7,460 nt of DNA from Acidobacteriaceae bacterium (GCA_003139975.1 PLHN01000004.1:1-7460); one strand, 5' to 3'; counted from the stretch's first letter, positions 1-6,572 are shown. Notes: a model not told the origin generated them from the letters alone. Numbers and translations: made by a program.

Positions 1-81
1 CTGCGCACGGTGCGCAACAAGGTGCGCGAATTCGGCCTGCCTCCACGGAGCAATTACAGGAGCCCCTATGCCCATGAATGA
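1..81 (+). CDS. 3' end of a probable sigma-54-dependent (NtrC-type) response regulator
   Basis: Frame 1 is open from the window edge to a TGA at 79-81, giving 26 residues. The start, LRTVRNKVREFGLP, resembles the recognition helix of the Fis-type helix-turn-helix that ends NtrC/FlrC/FlgR-class enhancer-binding proteins (family pattern roughly R-T-L-R-N-K-L-x-E-Y/F). The receiver and AAA+ domains would lie to the left, outside the window. The reading frame runs over the flgB ribosome binding site and overlaps the first 14 bases of flgB, so the two are probably co-transcribed and translationally coupled. Such regulators commonly control flagellar genes, so the location fits. The last 12 or so residues look like an unstructured tail. 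The identification rests on a short fragment. The frame could in principle be another Fis-domain protein. Confidence 0.6.
   Translation: MRTVRNKVREFGLPPRSNYRSPYAHE
58..62 (+). promoter_or_regulatory. Ribosome binding site of flgB
   Basis: AGGAG lies 5 nt before the ATG at 68 and 11 nt before the in-frame ATG at 74. The closer spacing favours 68, but 74 cannot be excluded. The site lies inside the end of the upstream regulator gene. Confidence 0.6.
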
Positions 82-469
82 ATCGATGATTGAAACTCCG
101 CTGATGCGCGGACTGGAGCGCGCGCTCGACCAGAGCGCCTTCCGCCACCGGGTGCTCGCGACCAATGTAGCGAACGTGGATACTCCCGGATACCACACGC
201 GCGACGTGCCCACCTTTGCGGGCGAGATCGAGCAGGCGATGGCCGGCCCTTCTGACGAAGACGCATCCGCGTTGCCCGCGATGACTCTGACTCCGGTGGC
301 ACACGAGGTGCGCGGTCTGATGGAGCGGCCAGACGGCAATAATGTGAGCGTGGAGCGGGAATCGCTGCTGCTGGCCGAGAACCAGCTGCGTTTTCAGGCG
401 GCCGCGGCAGTCCTTAAGAGCGAGTTTCATCGCCTGGCGCTGGCAATCAGTGGAGGATCGCAGTCATGA
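68..469 (+). CDS. flgB: Flagellar basal-body proximal rod protein FlgB
   Basis: The 133-residue product has the usual FlgB length. It carries the N-terminal rod/hook signature ANVDTPGY at residues 35-42 and the FlgB-type segment DGNNVSVERE at 89-98, followed by an amphipathic C-terminal helix (about 99-126) of the kind that packs in the axial coiled coil. FlgB is exported by the flagellar type III apparatus without a cleaved signal peptide and forms the first rod segment next to FliE and the MS ring. AGGAG at 58-62 supports the ATG at 68; an ATG two codons later is possible. The stop overlaps the flgC start by 4 bp (ATGA), and the start overlaps the end of a regulator gene. Recognition is firm. 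Confidence 0.96.
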   Translation: MPMNESMIETPLMRGLERALDQSAFRHRVLATNVANVDTPGYHTRDVPTFAGEIEQAMAGPSDEDASALPAMTLTPVAHEVRGLMERPDGNNVSVERESLLLAENQLRFQAAAAVLKSEFHRLALAISGGSQS

Positions 470-900
470 ACCTTTTTTCGATGCTGGAAATGAGCGGGTC
501 TGCGTTGGGAGCCGAACGCCTGCGCGCCGAAGTGGTGGCGGCCAACATGGCCAATGCGCAAACCACGCGCACGGCGGCGGGCGGGCCGTACCGGCGGCAG
601 ATGGTGGTTTTTCAATCGCAGTCGCGGCCCCGGTTTTCGCTGGCGCTCAACTCTTTGACACGAGAAAATCCGGCGGCCGTGCGGGTGGCGGCAGTCGTGG
701 GCGATGCGCGGCCGTTTGTGATGCGTTTCGAGCCCGGACATCCCGACGCGAACGCGCAGGGCTACGTCGCCTATCCGCAGGTGGACCCGATTGAAGAGAT
801 GACGGATCTGCTGAGCGCGGTGCGCGCCTATGAGCTGAATGCATCGGCGGTGCAGGCTACCAAAAACATGATTCAACAGTCGCTCAACCTGCTGCAATGA
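466..900 (+). CDS. flgC: Flagellar basal-body rod protein FlgC
   Basis: The 144-residue product shows the FlgC hallmarks. The N-terminal rod motif is present as AANMANAQTTRTAAGGPYRR (residues 25-44). The characteristic GHPDANAQGYVAYPQVDPIE stretch is at 91-110. The C-terminal axial helix DLLSAVRAYELNASAVQATK spans about 114-133. FlgC is an exported axial protein that forms the proximal rod with FlgB and FlgF. GGAGG at 452-456 lies 9 nt before the ATG at 466, and the start overlaps the flgB stop as ATGA, a common coupling arrangement. The length is close to the family norm of 130-150 residues. A 28-nt gap separates it from fliE. Confidence 0.97.
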   Translation: MNLFSMLEMSGSALGAERLRAEVVAANMANAQTTRTAAGGPYRRQMVVFQSQSRPRFSLALNSLTRENPAAVRVAAVVGDARPFVMRFEPGHPDANAQGYVAYPQVDPIEEMTDLLSAVRAYELNASAVQATKNMIQQSLNLLQ

Positions 901-928
901 ATGCAGGTTCGGCGCGGGAGGTCCAGAG

Positions 929-1237
929 ATGACCAATTCGATTTCGTCGCTACGCATTCTGCCGGCCGACATTGCCCCGCCCGCCGCGGGCGCGTCCTCC
1001 GCCCCGGGCGCAGAGCAGGGCAGTTTTCTGAGCTCGCTCGAGCAATCGATGGATGCGGTCGGAGGCGCGCAGGGCGAGGCCGAGAACCAGGTGGCGCAGT
1101 TGCTGAGCGGGAAGGGTGCCGACCTGCACACCGCCATGATTGCGGTGGAAAAGGCCGATCTGTCGTTTCAGCTGATGATGCAGGTGCGCAACAAGATCGT
1201 GCAGGCGTATCAGCAGGTTTCGAATATGCAGTTCTGA
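929..1237 (+). CDS. fliE: Flagellar hook-basal body complex protein FliE
   Basis: The 102-residue product matches FliE in length and in its strongly conserved C-terminal half. DLHTAMIAVEKADLSFQLMM (residues 65-84) runs into QVRNKIVQAYQQVSNMQF (85-102), the family pattern LH-x-MI-A-x-EKA-LS-QL-QVRNK-V-AY-x-QF. Residues 12-32 are a flexible Ala/Pro/Ser-rich linker, typical of FliE N-termini. FliE is an export substrate that joins the MS ring (FliF) to the proximal rod and is needed for export of later rod proteins. A clear GGGAGG at 916-921 lies 7 nt before the ATG. The gene precedes a 105-nt non-coding gap, the only sizeable break before fliF. Confidence 0.97.
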   Translation: MTNSISSLRILPADIAPPAAGASSAPGAEQGSFLSSLEQSMDAVGGAQGEAENQVAQLLSGKGADLHTAMIAVEKADLSFQLMMQVRNKIVQAYQQVSNMQF

Positions 1238-1241
1238 ACAA

Positions 1242-1269
1242 CAGCTACGAGCTGCGAGCTATGAGCTAA
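1242..1269 (+). repeat. Four tandem 7-bp units, consensus GAGCTAC
   Basis: The units are CAGCTAC (1242-1248), GAGCTGC (1249-1255), GAGCTAT (1256-1262) and GAGCTAA (1263-1269). Each matches GAGCTAC at 6 of 7 positions. The array begins 5 nt after the fliE stop codon. It may be a slippage-derived heptamer array or part of a dispersed genomic repeat; the window holds only this one copy. Confidence 0.75.
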
Positions 1270-1285
1270 TCCATTCGCTCTCGAA

Positions 1286-1308
1286 GCTCTCGGCTCAAAG
1301 CCGGGCGC
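1286..1308 (+). other. Short imperfect inverted repeat before fliF
   Basis: CGGCT (1291-1295) and AGCCG (1299-1303) can pair around a CAA loop. The stem can extend outward through a G-U pair, a C-G pair, one mismatch and then two further pairs to 1286/1308. There is no T-tract after it, so it is not a classical intrinsic terminator. It could be an RNA stability or processing element, or chance. Confidence 0.35.
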
Positions 1309-1323
1309 TCGGACTTGGGAGCC

Positions 1324-1330
1324 GGAAGGG
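1324..1330 (+). promoter_or_regulatory. Probable ribosome binding site of fliF
   Basis: GGAAGGG lies 12 nt before the TTG at 1343. The spacing is long, but this is the only good purine-rich site. An in-frame TAA at 1337-1339 prevents any start further upstream, so the site supports TTG 1343. Confidence 0.5.
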
Positions 1331-1342
1331 TTGGATTAAGGG

Positions 1343-2944
1343 TTGAACCAGGGGCTCAAGCAGGTTCAGGATTTTCTTCGCGGGTTAAGCCTGCAGCAGA
1401 AGTTCCTGCTGGCGGGGGGCGCGGCGGTTGTGGCGCTGACGCTTTGGGGATTTGTCGTGCTTTTTGGCCAAGGCAAGAACGTTACGCTGTACTCGGGGCT
1501 TCGCCCGGCCGACGCGCAGTCGCTGGCCAGCCGTTTGGCGGGGAAGAATATTCCTTACGAAATTTCTCCCGACGGCGCGAGCGTGCTGGTGCCCTCGGAC
1601 AAAGTGGATGCCGCGCGCCTGGAGACCGCGGCGCAGGGGCTGCCTCGGAACGCGCGACTCGGGTTTGAGTTGTTCGATACGCCGAACTGGGCGGGCTCGG
1701 ACTTCAGCGAGAAGGTGAACTACCAGCGCGCGCTCGAAGGCGAACTGGAGCGAACGCTGCAGACCTTGAACGAAGTCGAAGCCGTGCGTGTGCACCTGGT
1801 GTTGCCGCGCGAGTCGTTGTTTACCGAGCAGGAGCATGAATCGAAAGCGGCGGTGATCGTGAAGACGCGCGGCGGCACGCTATCGAAAGAAGCGCAGCAG
1901 GCGATTCCACAGCTGGTGGCGAGCGCCGTCGACGGGCTGCGGCCGGAAAACGTCACGGTTGTCGATGCCGACACGGCCACCCCATTCCTTTCGCGGCGCG
2001 GGCCATCGGGCCGCGCGTCGTTCGATTCCGACGAAGAACTGGCGGCGGCCGCTGTGCACGCGATTGAGCCGGTGGTGGGGGCGGAGCATGTGCGCGCCAG
2101 CGTGCACGTCGACTACGACCTGAGCACGAGCGAAGACACGTCGGAAACCTTCGATCCCAAGTCAAGCGCACCGCTCTCCCAGCAGCATTCCGAAGAGCTG
2201 GCCGGGAGCACGAACCCGGCGGGCGTACCGGGAACGGCCTCGAACGTTCCGGGCGCCGCGGCCGCCAGCCCCACGGTGACGGCGGCGCTCGACAATCAGT
2301 CCTCGAAATCGGATGCGTCCACGTTTGCGGTCAGCAAGAACATAAGGCGGGTTTCGCAGCCGGCGGGACGCGTGCGCAGGATCACGGCGGCCGTGCTTAT
2401 CGACGACGTGGCCGAAACCACGACGGGCAAAGACGGCAAGACGGCAACGACACACCGCAAGCGCACGGCGGATGAGATGACAGCGATTGAGAAGCTGGCG
2501 CGGGCGGCGATTGGCGTCGATGACCAGCGCGGCGATCTGCTGGCGCTCGAAAATCTCTCGTTCCAGGCCGCTCCAATCGAACCGGTGGCTGCGCCCGGAA
2601 AGTTCGATAAGTATCGCCTGCTTCTTTTGCCCTGGGCGGGAGCGCTGCGCTATGTAGGCATTACGCTCCTATTTCTGCTGATCTACGGGCTCGTCCTGCA
2701 TCCGGTGAAAAAGCAGGCGCTGGCGGCCTTCCGGCAGATTCCGGAACGGTTGACGCAGGCGGCGGCCGCGGCGACTGCGATGGCGGCGGCCGGACCGACG
2801 AGCATCGAATTGCCGGCCGGCAGCGAGGAGGACAGACGCGCCACCGCGCTCAAGAAAGAATTGACCGACAGGATCAAGTCTGAGCCGGCGACGGCCAGCC
2901 GGTTGCTGCAGACCTGGATTCGAGAATCGCAAAAGGCGAAATAG
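1343..2944 (+). CDS. fliF: Flagellar MS-ring protein FliF
   Basis: The 533-residue product has full FliF architecture. There is a short cytoplasmic N-terminus, a first membrane segment at about 21-42, and a periplasmic YscJ/FliF ring domain (about 45-220) with YSGLRPADAQ at 50-59 and NEVEAVRVHLVLP at 143-155. A second periplasmic domain (about 240-420) includes ETFDP (268-272) and the FliF-typical loop NPAGVPGTASNVPG (291-304). The second membrane segment is at about 431-452. The cytoplasmic tail ends in a FliG-binding-like helix (about 502-528) with the conserved LLQTWI near the end. FliF is the inner-membrane platform on which the rotor, export gate and rod assemble. An in-frame TAA lies two codons upstream, so the TTG at 1343 is the earliest possible start. 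It gives the expected N-terminus, whereas the first later GTG falls inside the membrane helix. fliG follows after 10 nt. Confidence 0.97.
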   Translation: MNQGLKQVQDFLRGLSLQQKFLLAGGAAVVALTLWGFVVLFGQGKNVTLYSGLRPADAQSLASRLAGKNIPYEISPDGASVLVPSDKVDAARLETAAQGLPRNARLGFELFDTPNWAGSDFSEKVNYQRALEGELERTLQTLNEVEAVRVHLVLPRESLFTEQEHESKAAVIVKTRGGTLSKEAQQAIPQLVASAVDGLRPENVTVVDADTATPFLSRRGPSGRASFDSDEELAAAAVHAIEPVVGAEHVRASVHVDYDLSTSEDTSETFDPKSSAPLSQQHSEELAGSTNPAGVPGTASNVPGAAAASPTVTAALDNQSSKSDASTFAVSKNIRRVSQPAGRVRRITAAVLIDDVAETTTGKDGKTATTHRKRTADEMTAIEKLARAAIGVDDQRGDLLALENLSFQAAPIEPVAAPGKFDKYRLLLLPWAGALRYVGITLLFLLIYGLVLHPVKKQALAAFRQIPERLTQAAAAATAMAAAGPTSIELPAGSEEDRRATALKKELTDRIKSEPATASRLLQTWIRESQKAK

Positions 2945-2954
2945 AGACCGAAGC

Positions 2955-3971
2955 ATGCCCCATCCCGCCTCCAATCTGGGATTGCAAAAAGCCGCCATTC
3001 TGATGGTGCTGCTGGGGGAGGAATCCGCCAGCCAGATCTACCGCAATCTGCCGGAGTTTGACGTGCAGCGGCTGACGCAATCGATCGCCGAGCTACAACA
3101 CGTCAAGCCCGAGATGGCCCTCTCGGTGCTCGAGGAGTACTACCAGCTCACCCTCACGCAGAGTTATCTGGCGGCGGGCGGCCCCGATTATGCCGAGAAG
3201 CTCCTCATTAAAGCCTTCGGCCAGGTGGGCGCGAAACAGCTGCTCGAGCAAGTTTCGAAAACGATGGAGATGAACCTGGTTCGGCTCGACAGCCTGGAGA
3301 ATGCCGATCCGCAGCAGCTCTCCAAGTTTCTGGAAATCGAGCACCCGCAAACGATCGCGCTCATTCTGGCACACCTCAACGCCCGCCAGGCTTCCGCGCT
3401 GCTGGTGTGCCTGCCCGAGGAAATGCGCGCCGAGACCATCAAGCGGCTGGCGCAATTGCGCCAGTTCTCGCCCGAGGTGGCGCAGAAGGTTTCGCTGGCG
3501 CTGCACAAGCGGCTGGAGTCGCTCGGGGAACAGAGCCGGCGCGCTTACGCCGGGTTCAAGGGGGCCGCCGACATGCTCAATCAGCTCGAACCGGCCGTCA
3601 GCAAGAGCATTCTCGAGACCATCGAAAAAGAAGATGGCAAAATGGCGCTTGCCATCCGCAACCTGATGTTTACTTTTGAAGACCTGATCGGCGTGCCCGA
3701 GGCGGGAATCCGCGAACTGCTGGGACAACTCGACAAGAAGGCCCTCGCTCTGGCGCTGCGCGGCGCCGGTGAGGAGCTGAAGAACCTGATCTTCAAGTGC
3801 ATGTCGACGCGGGCTGTTGACATGCTCAAGGAGGACATGGAGATCATGGGGCCGGTGCGCTCCCGGGATGTTGGGAATGCGCAGCGCGAAATCGTGGATG
3901 TGGCTCGCAAACTGGAAACCGAAGGCAAGCTGGTGCTGAGCGCGGAGGACCAGGAGGAGTATGTCGTCTAG
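2955..3971 (+). CDS. fliG: Flagellar motor switch / rotor protein FliG
   Basis: The 338-residue product has normal FliG length and all three armadillo-like domains. The N-terminal, FliF-binding domain begins with LQKAAILMVLLGEESA (10-25). The middle domain carries the EHPQ motif at 129-132 that contacts FliM. The C-terminal torque domain includes MFTFEDL (238-244) and GPVR (299-302). Aligning by eye with E. coli FliG (offset +5), the charged residues that face the stator are R269 (K264 in E. coli), R286 (R281), E293 (D288), D294 (D289) and R302 (R297), so the charge pattern is kept. FliG sits on the cytoplasmic face of the MS ring and transmits torque. The start has only a weak purine stretch (GAGA at 2944-2947), so translation may depend on coupling to fliF, 10 nt upstream. 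The 3' end overlaps fliH by 11 bp. Confidence 0.97.
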   Translation: MPHPASNLGLQKAAILMVLLGEESASQIYRNLPEFDVQRLTQSIAELQHVKPEMALSVLEEYYQLTLTQSYLAAGGPDYAEKLLIKAFGQVGAKQLLEQVSKTMEMNLVRLDSLENADPQQLSKFLEIEHPQTIALILAHLNARQASALLVCLPEEMRAETIKRLAQLRQFSPEVAQKVSLALHKRLESLGEQSRRAYAGFKGAADMLNQLEPAVSKSILETIEKEDGKMALAIRNLMFTFEDLIGVPEAGIRELLGQLDKKALALALRGAGEELKNLIFKCMSTRAVDMLKEDMEIMGPVRSRDVGNAQREIVDVARKLETEGKLVLSAEDQEEYVV

Positions 3972-4665
3972 CGCGCCCAAGCTCCAACCTGTCCCGGCCG
4001 GCCAGCCCGCAACATTTTGCTATGCGGAGGTGCAGGCGGGAGAAGAATCTTCCGCCGCCAAGGCCGAGCAAGTGGCCGAAGCACACCTGCGCCGCCGCGA
4101 GAGCGAGGCTTTCGAGCGTGGACGGCAGTCGGCGGAACAGCAACTCCGTGCTTCGGTCGAGGCTGCGGCAACGCGGAGCCGGGAGCAAATCCTGCACGCT
4201 GTCAATGAATTCGCGCGCGAGCGGACGGTCTATTACCGGCGGATTGAAGGCGAGGTGGTTGAGCTGGCGCTCGCCATTGCGCGTAAGATCCTGCATCGGG
4301 AAGTGCAACTCGACCCGCACACCCTGGCCGGCATCGTGCGCGTCACGCTCGAAAAACTGGATGCCGGAACCACGGTTAACCTCCACGTTCATCCGCAGGA
4401 AGCAACGGACTGGCGCCATTATTTCGCCAGCCAGGCGGAAGGCGCGCCGGTGGCCGAAGTTCATGAAGACCCGGCGCTGGCTGCCGGAGAATGCCGCATT
4501 GAAACCTCGCTGGGTACAACCGAGATCGGCATCGAATCGCAGCTTAAAGAGATTGAAACCGGGTTGCTCGACCTGCTGGCGGAACGTCCCGACACCGGCG
4601 GTGGTGCGCCGGCGAGATCCGCTTCATCCACTGTGCCCGGCGTAGCGGGCGGGACGCGGCGATGA
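3961..4665 (+). CDS. fliH: Flagellar export apparatus ATPase regulator FliH
   Basis: The 234-residue product matches the FliH/YscL family. The N-terminal region (about 1-40) is variable. A charged, Ala/Glu/Arg-rich coiled-coil region (about 32-95) contains AFERGRQSAEQQ, a degenerate form of the Gly-spaced FliH helix. The C-terminal globular domain is conserved: ELALAIARKILHREV (101-115), VNLHVHP (139-145), EDPALAAGECRIETSLG (169-185) and a final IESQLKEIETGLLDLL (191-206). A Gly/Ser/Ala-rich tail of about 25 residues follows. FliH dimers bind the FliI N-terminus, restrain its ATPase and dock it at the C-ring and export gate. AGGAGG at 3952-3957 and GGAGG at 3944-3948, both inside fliG, precede the ATG. 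The gene overlaps fliG by 11 bp and fliI by 4 bp. Confidence 0.94.
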   Translation: MSSSAPKLQPVPAGQPATFCYAEVQAGEESSAAKAEQVAEAHLRRRESEAFERGRQSAEQQLRASVEAAATRSREQILHAVNEFARERTVYYRRIEGEVVELALAIARKILHREVQLDPHTLAGIVRVTLEKLDAGTTVNLHVHPQEATDWRHYFASQAEGAPVAEVHEDPALAAGECRIETSLGTTEIGIESQLKEIETGLLDLLAERPDTGGGAPARSASSTVPGVAGGTRR

Positions 4666-5969
4666 GCGCAGCGCTTCTTTCCACCTATTTCTCTCATCTT
4701 GAAAACACTTCGTCTTTGCGCTGGCGGGGCAAAGTCACGCAGGTGGTGGGGCAGCTCATCGAGTCGGAGGGTCCGTTTTCGACCGTCGGCGAGGCTTGCG
4801 AAATTATCGATTCGCGCGGGCGCAGCTGGCCCGGGGAGATTGTCGGGTTCCGCGGACACACCGTACTGTCGATGGCGCTGCGGCGTCCGACCGGCATCCG
4901 GTACGGCGACCAGGTGGTGGTGTGGGGCTGCCGCCCTTCGCTGCGAGTCAGCGACGAGCTCCTGGGACGTGTGCTCGATGGAGCGGGACAACCGATGGAC
5001 GAAGGCCCGTTGCCAGCGTGCCGCGAACGCTGTTACCTCGATCGCGAAGCGCCGCTGGCGCTGGCACGCACGCCGATTCACGAAGCGCTCGGCTGCGGCA
5101 TTCGCGCGATTGACGCGTTTCTTACCTGCGGACGCGGCCAGCGGGTGGGCATCTTCGGGGGGAGCGGAGTGGGCAAGAGCACGCTGATTGGAATGATGGC
5201 GCGCAACACGAACGCGGATCTTACGGTGCTCGGGCTGATCGGTGAACGTGGACGGGAGGTCGGCGAACTGCTGAACGCGCTGGGGCCGGAAGGCCGCCGC
5301 CGCTCGGTGGTTGTCGTTTCCACTTCCGACCAGGATCCGCTGCTGCGCATTCGCGCTTCGCTCGCGGCGACGACCATTGCCGAGTATTTCTGTGCGCGAG
5401 GCCGAAACGTTCTGCTGGTGGTCGATTCGCTGACGCGGCTGGCGATGGCACAGCGCGAAATCGGGCTGGCGGCGGGCGAACCGCCCACCGCCAAGGGCTA
5501 CACGCCTTCGGTTTTCACTATGCTGGCACGGCTCATCGAACGCGCGGGCGCGTTCGGGGCCGGCACCATCACGGGTTTCTACACGGTGTTGATGGAAGGC
5601 GACGATGAAAACGATCCGCTGGTGGATGCGGCGCGGGCCCTGCTCGACGGGCACGTCATGCTCAGTCGCCGTCTAGCCGCGGAAAATCACTATCCACCGA
5701 TCGCGATTCTCGACAGCATCAGCCGCATCATGCCGGCCGTGATTTCGCGCGAGCACGGGGCCAAAGCCGGCAACATCCGCCGCCTGCTTGCCACGTACAA
5801 GGCTTCCGAGGAACTGATCCGGATCGGCGCTTACCAGAAAGGGAGCGATCCCGATCTCGATCGTGCGATTGCGGTCATGCCTGCGCTGCGCGAATTTCTG
5901 ACGCAAGCGACGCACGAGACAGCCGCTATGCAATCATCGCTGGATCGGCTGATGGCGCTTCCGGGATGA
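4662..5969 (+). CDS. fliI: Flagellum-specific type III export ATPase FliI
   Basis: The 435-residue product is a complete FliI, related to the F1-ATPase beta subunit. An N-terminal FliH-binding segment (about 1-20) is followed by a beta-barrel domain (about 22-95), then the ATPase core. The core carries the Walker A loop GGSGVGKST (166-174, Lys172), GLIGERGREV (191-200, with Glu195 in the position of the catalytic glutamate) and the Walker B strand LLVVD (251-255). Other family signatures are GRVLDGAGQPMD (102-113), GYTPSVF (279-285) and GDDENDPLVDAARALLDGH (313-331). The C-terminal helical domain is about 350-435. FliI hexamers hydrolyse ATP to support loading of export substrates at the cytoplasmic gate. 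The start overlaps the fliH stop as ATGA with no strong ribosome binding site, so translation is probably coupled. Confidence 0.98.
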   Translation: MSAALLSTYFSHLENTSSLRWRGKVTQVVGQLIESEGPFSTVGEACEIIDSRGRSWPGEIVGFRGHTVLSMALRRPTGIRYGDQVVVWGCRPSLRVSDELLGRVLDGAGQPMDEGPLPACRERCYLDREAPLALARTPIHEALGCGIRAIDAFLTCGRGQRVGIFGGSGVGKSTLIGMMARNTNADLTVLGLIGERGREVGELLNALGPEGRRRSVVVVSTSDQDPLLRIRASLAATTIAEYFCARGRNVLLVVDSLTRLAMAQREIGLAAGEPPTAKGYTPSVFTMLARLIERAGAFGAGTITGFYTVLMEGDDENDPLVDAARALLDGHVMLSRRLAAENHYPPIAILDSISRIMPAVISREHGAKAGNIRRLLATYKASEELIRIGAYQKGSDPDLDRAIAVMPALREFLTQATHETAAMQSSLDRLMALPG

Positions 5970-6421
5970 CTCTTATGGCCTTTCGTTTTGCGCTTGCGCC
6001 GCTGCTTCGCCTTCGCCAGAGCCTGGAACACCAGCGGGCACTCGCCTTTCAGAAGGCGTCCTCACATGTGGCCCGGGCCCAGGAAGCTCTGACCCGGCTT
6101 GACGGCTTCCTCGAAGAATCGGCGGCCATCGATTCACGCTCGCTGGCCGCCGGATGCATGGCCGCGGATCTTCATTTTGCGATGCTGCTGCGTGAGCAAT
6201 TGCAACAGTTGCGTGTTCAACTCCAGGAAGAAATTCGCCGTCTCGAAGCTCTGCACGAGGAAGCGGCACACGCCTATGAGCAGGCGCTGGCGGAGCGCGA
6301 GGTACTTGAATCTCTGCGTGCCCGCCAGCGTCGCGCCTATCAGCTCGAACAGGCGCGGCGTCAGCAGCAGGAGATTGACGCTGTGTTCCTGGTGCAGCGC
6401 TGGCACACGGGGAAGGACTGA
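5966..6421 (+). CDS. fliJ: Flagellar export protein FliJ
   Basis: The 151-residue product has the length and all-helical coiled-coil composition of FliJ. It begins with the family-typical MAFRFALAPLLRLRQSLEHQ (residues 4-23), followed by two long heptad-rich helices (about 15-60 and 66-140) full of Glu, Gln, Arg and Leu, broken near SRSLAAGCMA (57-66). FliJ is the stalk-like partner of the FliI hexamer, comparable to the F1 gamma subunit, and connects it to FlhA. The ATG at 5966 overlaps the fliI stop (ATGA). The in-frame ATG at 5975 would give an N-terminus closer to known FliJ proteins, so the true start may be either. No strong ribosome binding site is seen for either. A 188-nt gap follows. 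Confidence 0.9.
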   Translation: MTLMAFRFALAPLLRLRQSLEHQRALAFQKASSHVARAQEALTRLDGFLEESAAIDSRSLAAGCMAADLHFAMLLREQLQQLRVQLQEEIRRLEALHEEAAHAYEQALAEREVLESLRARQRRAYQLEQARRQQQEIDAVFLVQRWHTGKD

Positions 6422-6436
6422 TTTTGCCTTCCTCTA

Positions 6437-6455
6437 CGCGGCAACTCTTGCCGCG
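6437..6455 (+). other. Perfect 8-bp inverted repeat, strong hairpin
   Basis: CGCGGCAA (6437-6444) and TTGCCGCG (6448-6455) pair perfectly around a CTC loop, 15 nt after the fliJ stop. The stem is GC-rich but no T-tract follows, so a standard intrinsic terminator is not supported. An RNA 3'-end stabiliser or weak attenuator is possible. Its last two bases are shared with the next inverted repeat. Confidence 0.6.
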
Positions 6456-6479
6456 CGGAGGCCTGTGGCCTCTTCCGCG
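6454..6479 (+). other. Second inverted repeat, 10-bp stem with a 3-nt bulge
   Basis: CGCGGAGGCC (6454-6463) pairs with GGCCT (6467-6471) and CCGCG (6475-6479) around a TGT loop, leaving CTT (6472-6474) bulged. It abuts the previous hairpin, sharing two bases. No T-run follows. The pair looks like a tandem structured RNA element downstream of fliJ; its function is unknown. Confidence 0.5.
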
Positions 6480-6528
6480 GCTCTTCAGCTTCTGTACGGT
6501 CTTGGGTCTAACCTGCTGAAATTGCAGT

Positions 6529-6540
6529 CCGATCGATCGG
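6529..6540 (+). promoter_or_regulatory. Perfect 12-bp palindrome, possible operator
   Basis: CCGATCGATCGG is identical to its own reverse complement. It lies 32 bp upstream of the sigma-54-like element and 69 bp upstream of the fliK-like start. It could be a dimeric regulator site, but a 12-bp palindrome can also occur by chance in GC-rich DNA. No second copy was seen in the window. Confidence 0.3.
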
Positions 6541-6572
6541 TTCTCCAGACTCGCATTTTGTCCTGGGGCTTT

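Larger units (their letters stand above)
1238..1342 (+). other. fliE-fliF intergenic gap
   Basis: This 105-nt stretch contains no credible gene. It holds a 4 x 7-bp GAGCT-based tandem repeat (1242-1269), a short hairpin (1286-1308) and the likely fliF ribosome binding site (1324-1330). I found no convincing sigma-70, sigma-28 or sigma-54 promoter in it. The gap interrupts an otherwise tightly packed operon. Confidence 0.7.

Noticed and set aside
427..1137. 236-codon open frame on the - strand opposite flgC/fliE
   Set aside because: It spans two well-supported + strand genes and their gap; the product is low-complexity and unrecognised.
1315..1342. TTGGGA as a -35 box of a sigma-70 promoter before fliF
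   Set aside because: No matching -10 hexamer is found at 16-18 nt spacing.
3093..3980. 295-codon open frame on the - strand opposite fliG
   Set aside because: It is antisense to a complete fliG, with shadow-like composition and no recognisable motif.
4461..5654. 397-codon open frame on the - strand opposite fliH/fliI
   Set aside because: It lies wholly opposite confidently identified genes. Its Arg/His/Gln-rich product looks like a codon shadow of a high-GC gene and shows no recognisable domain.
6437..6500. Intrinsic terminator after fliJ
   Set aside because: The hairpins are strong, but no T-run follows either of them.
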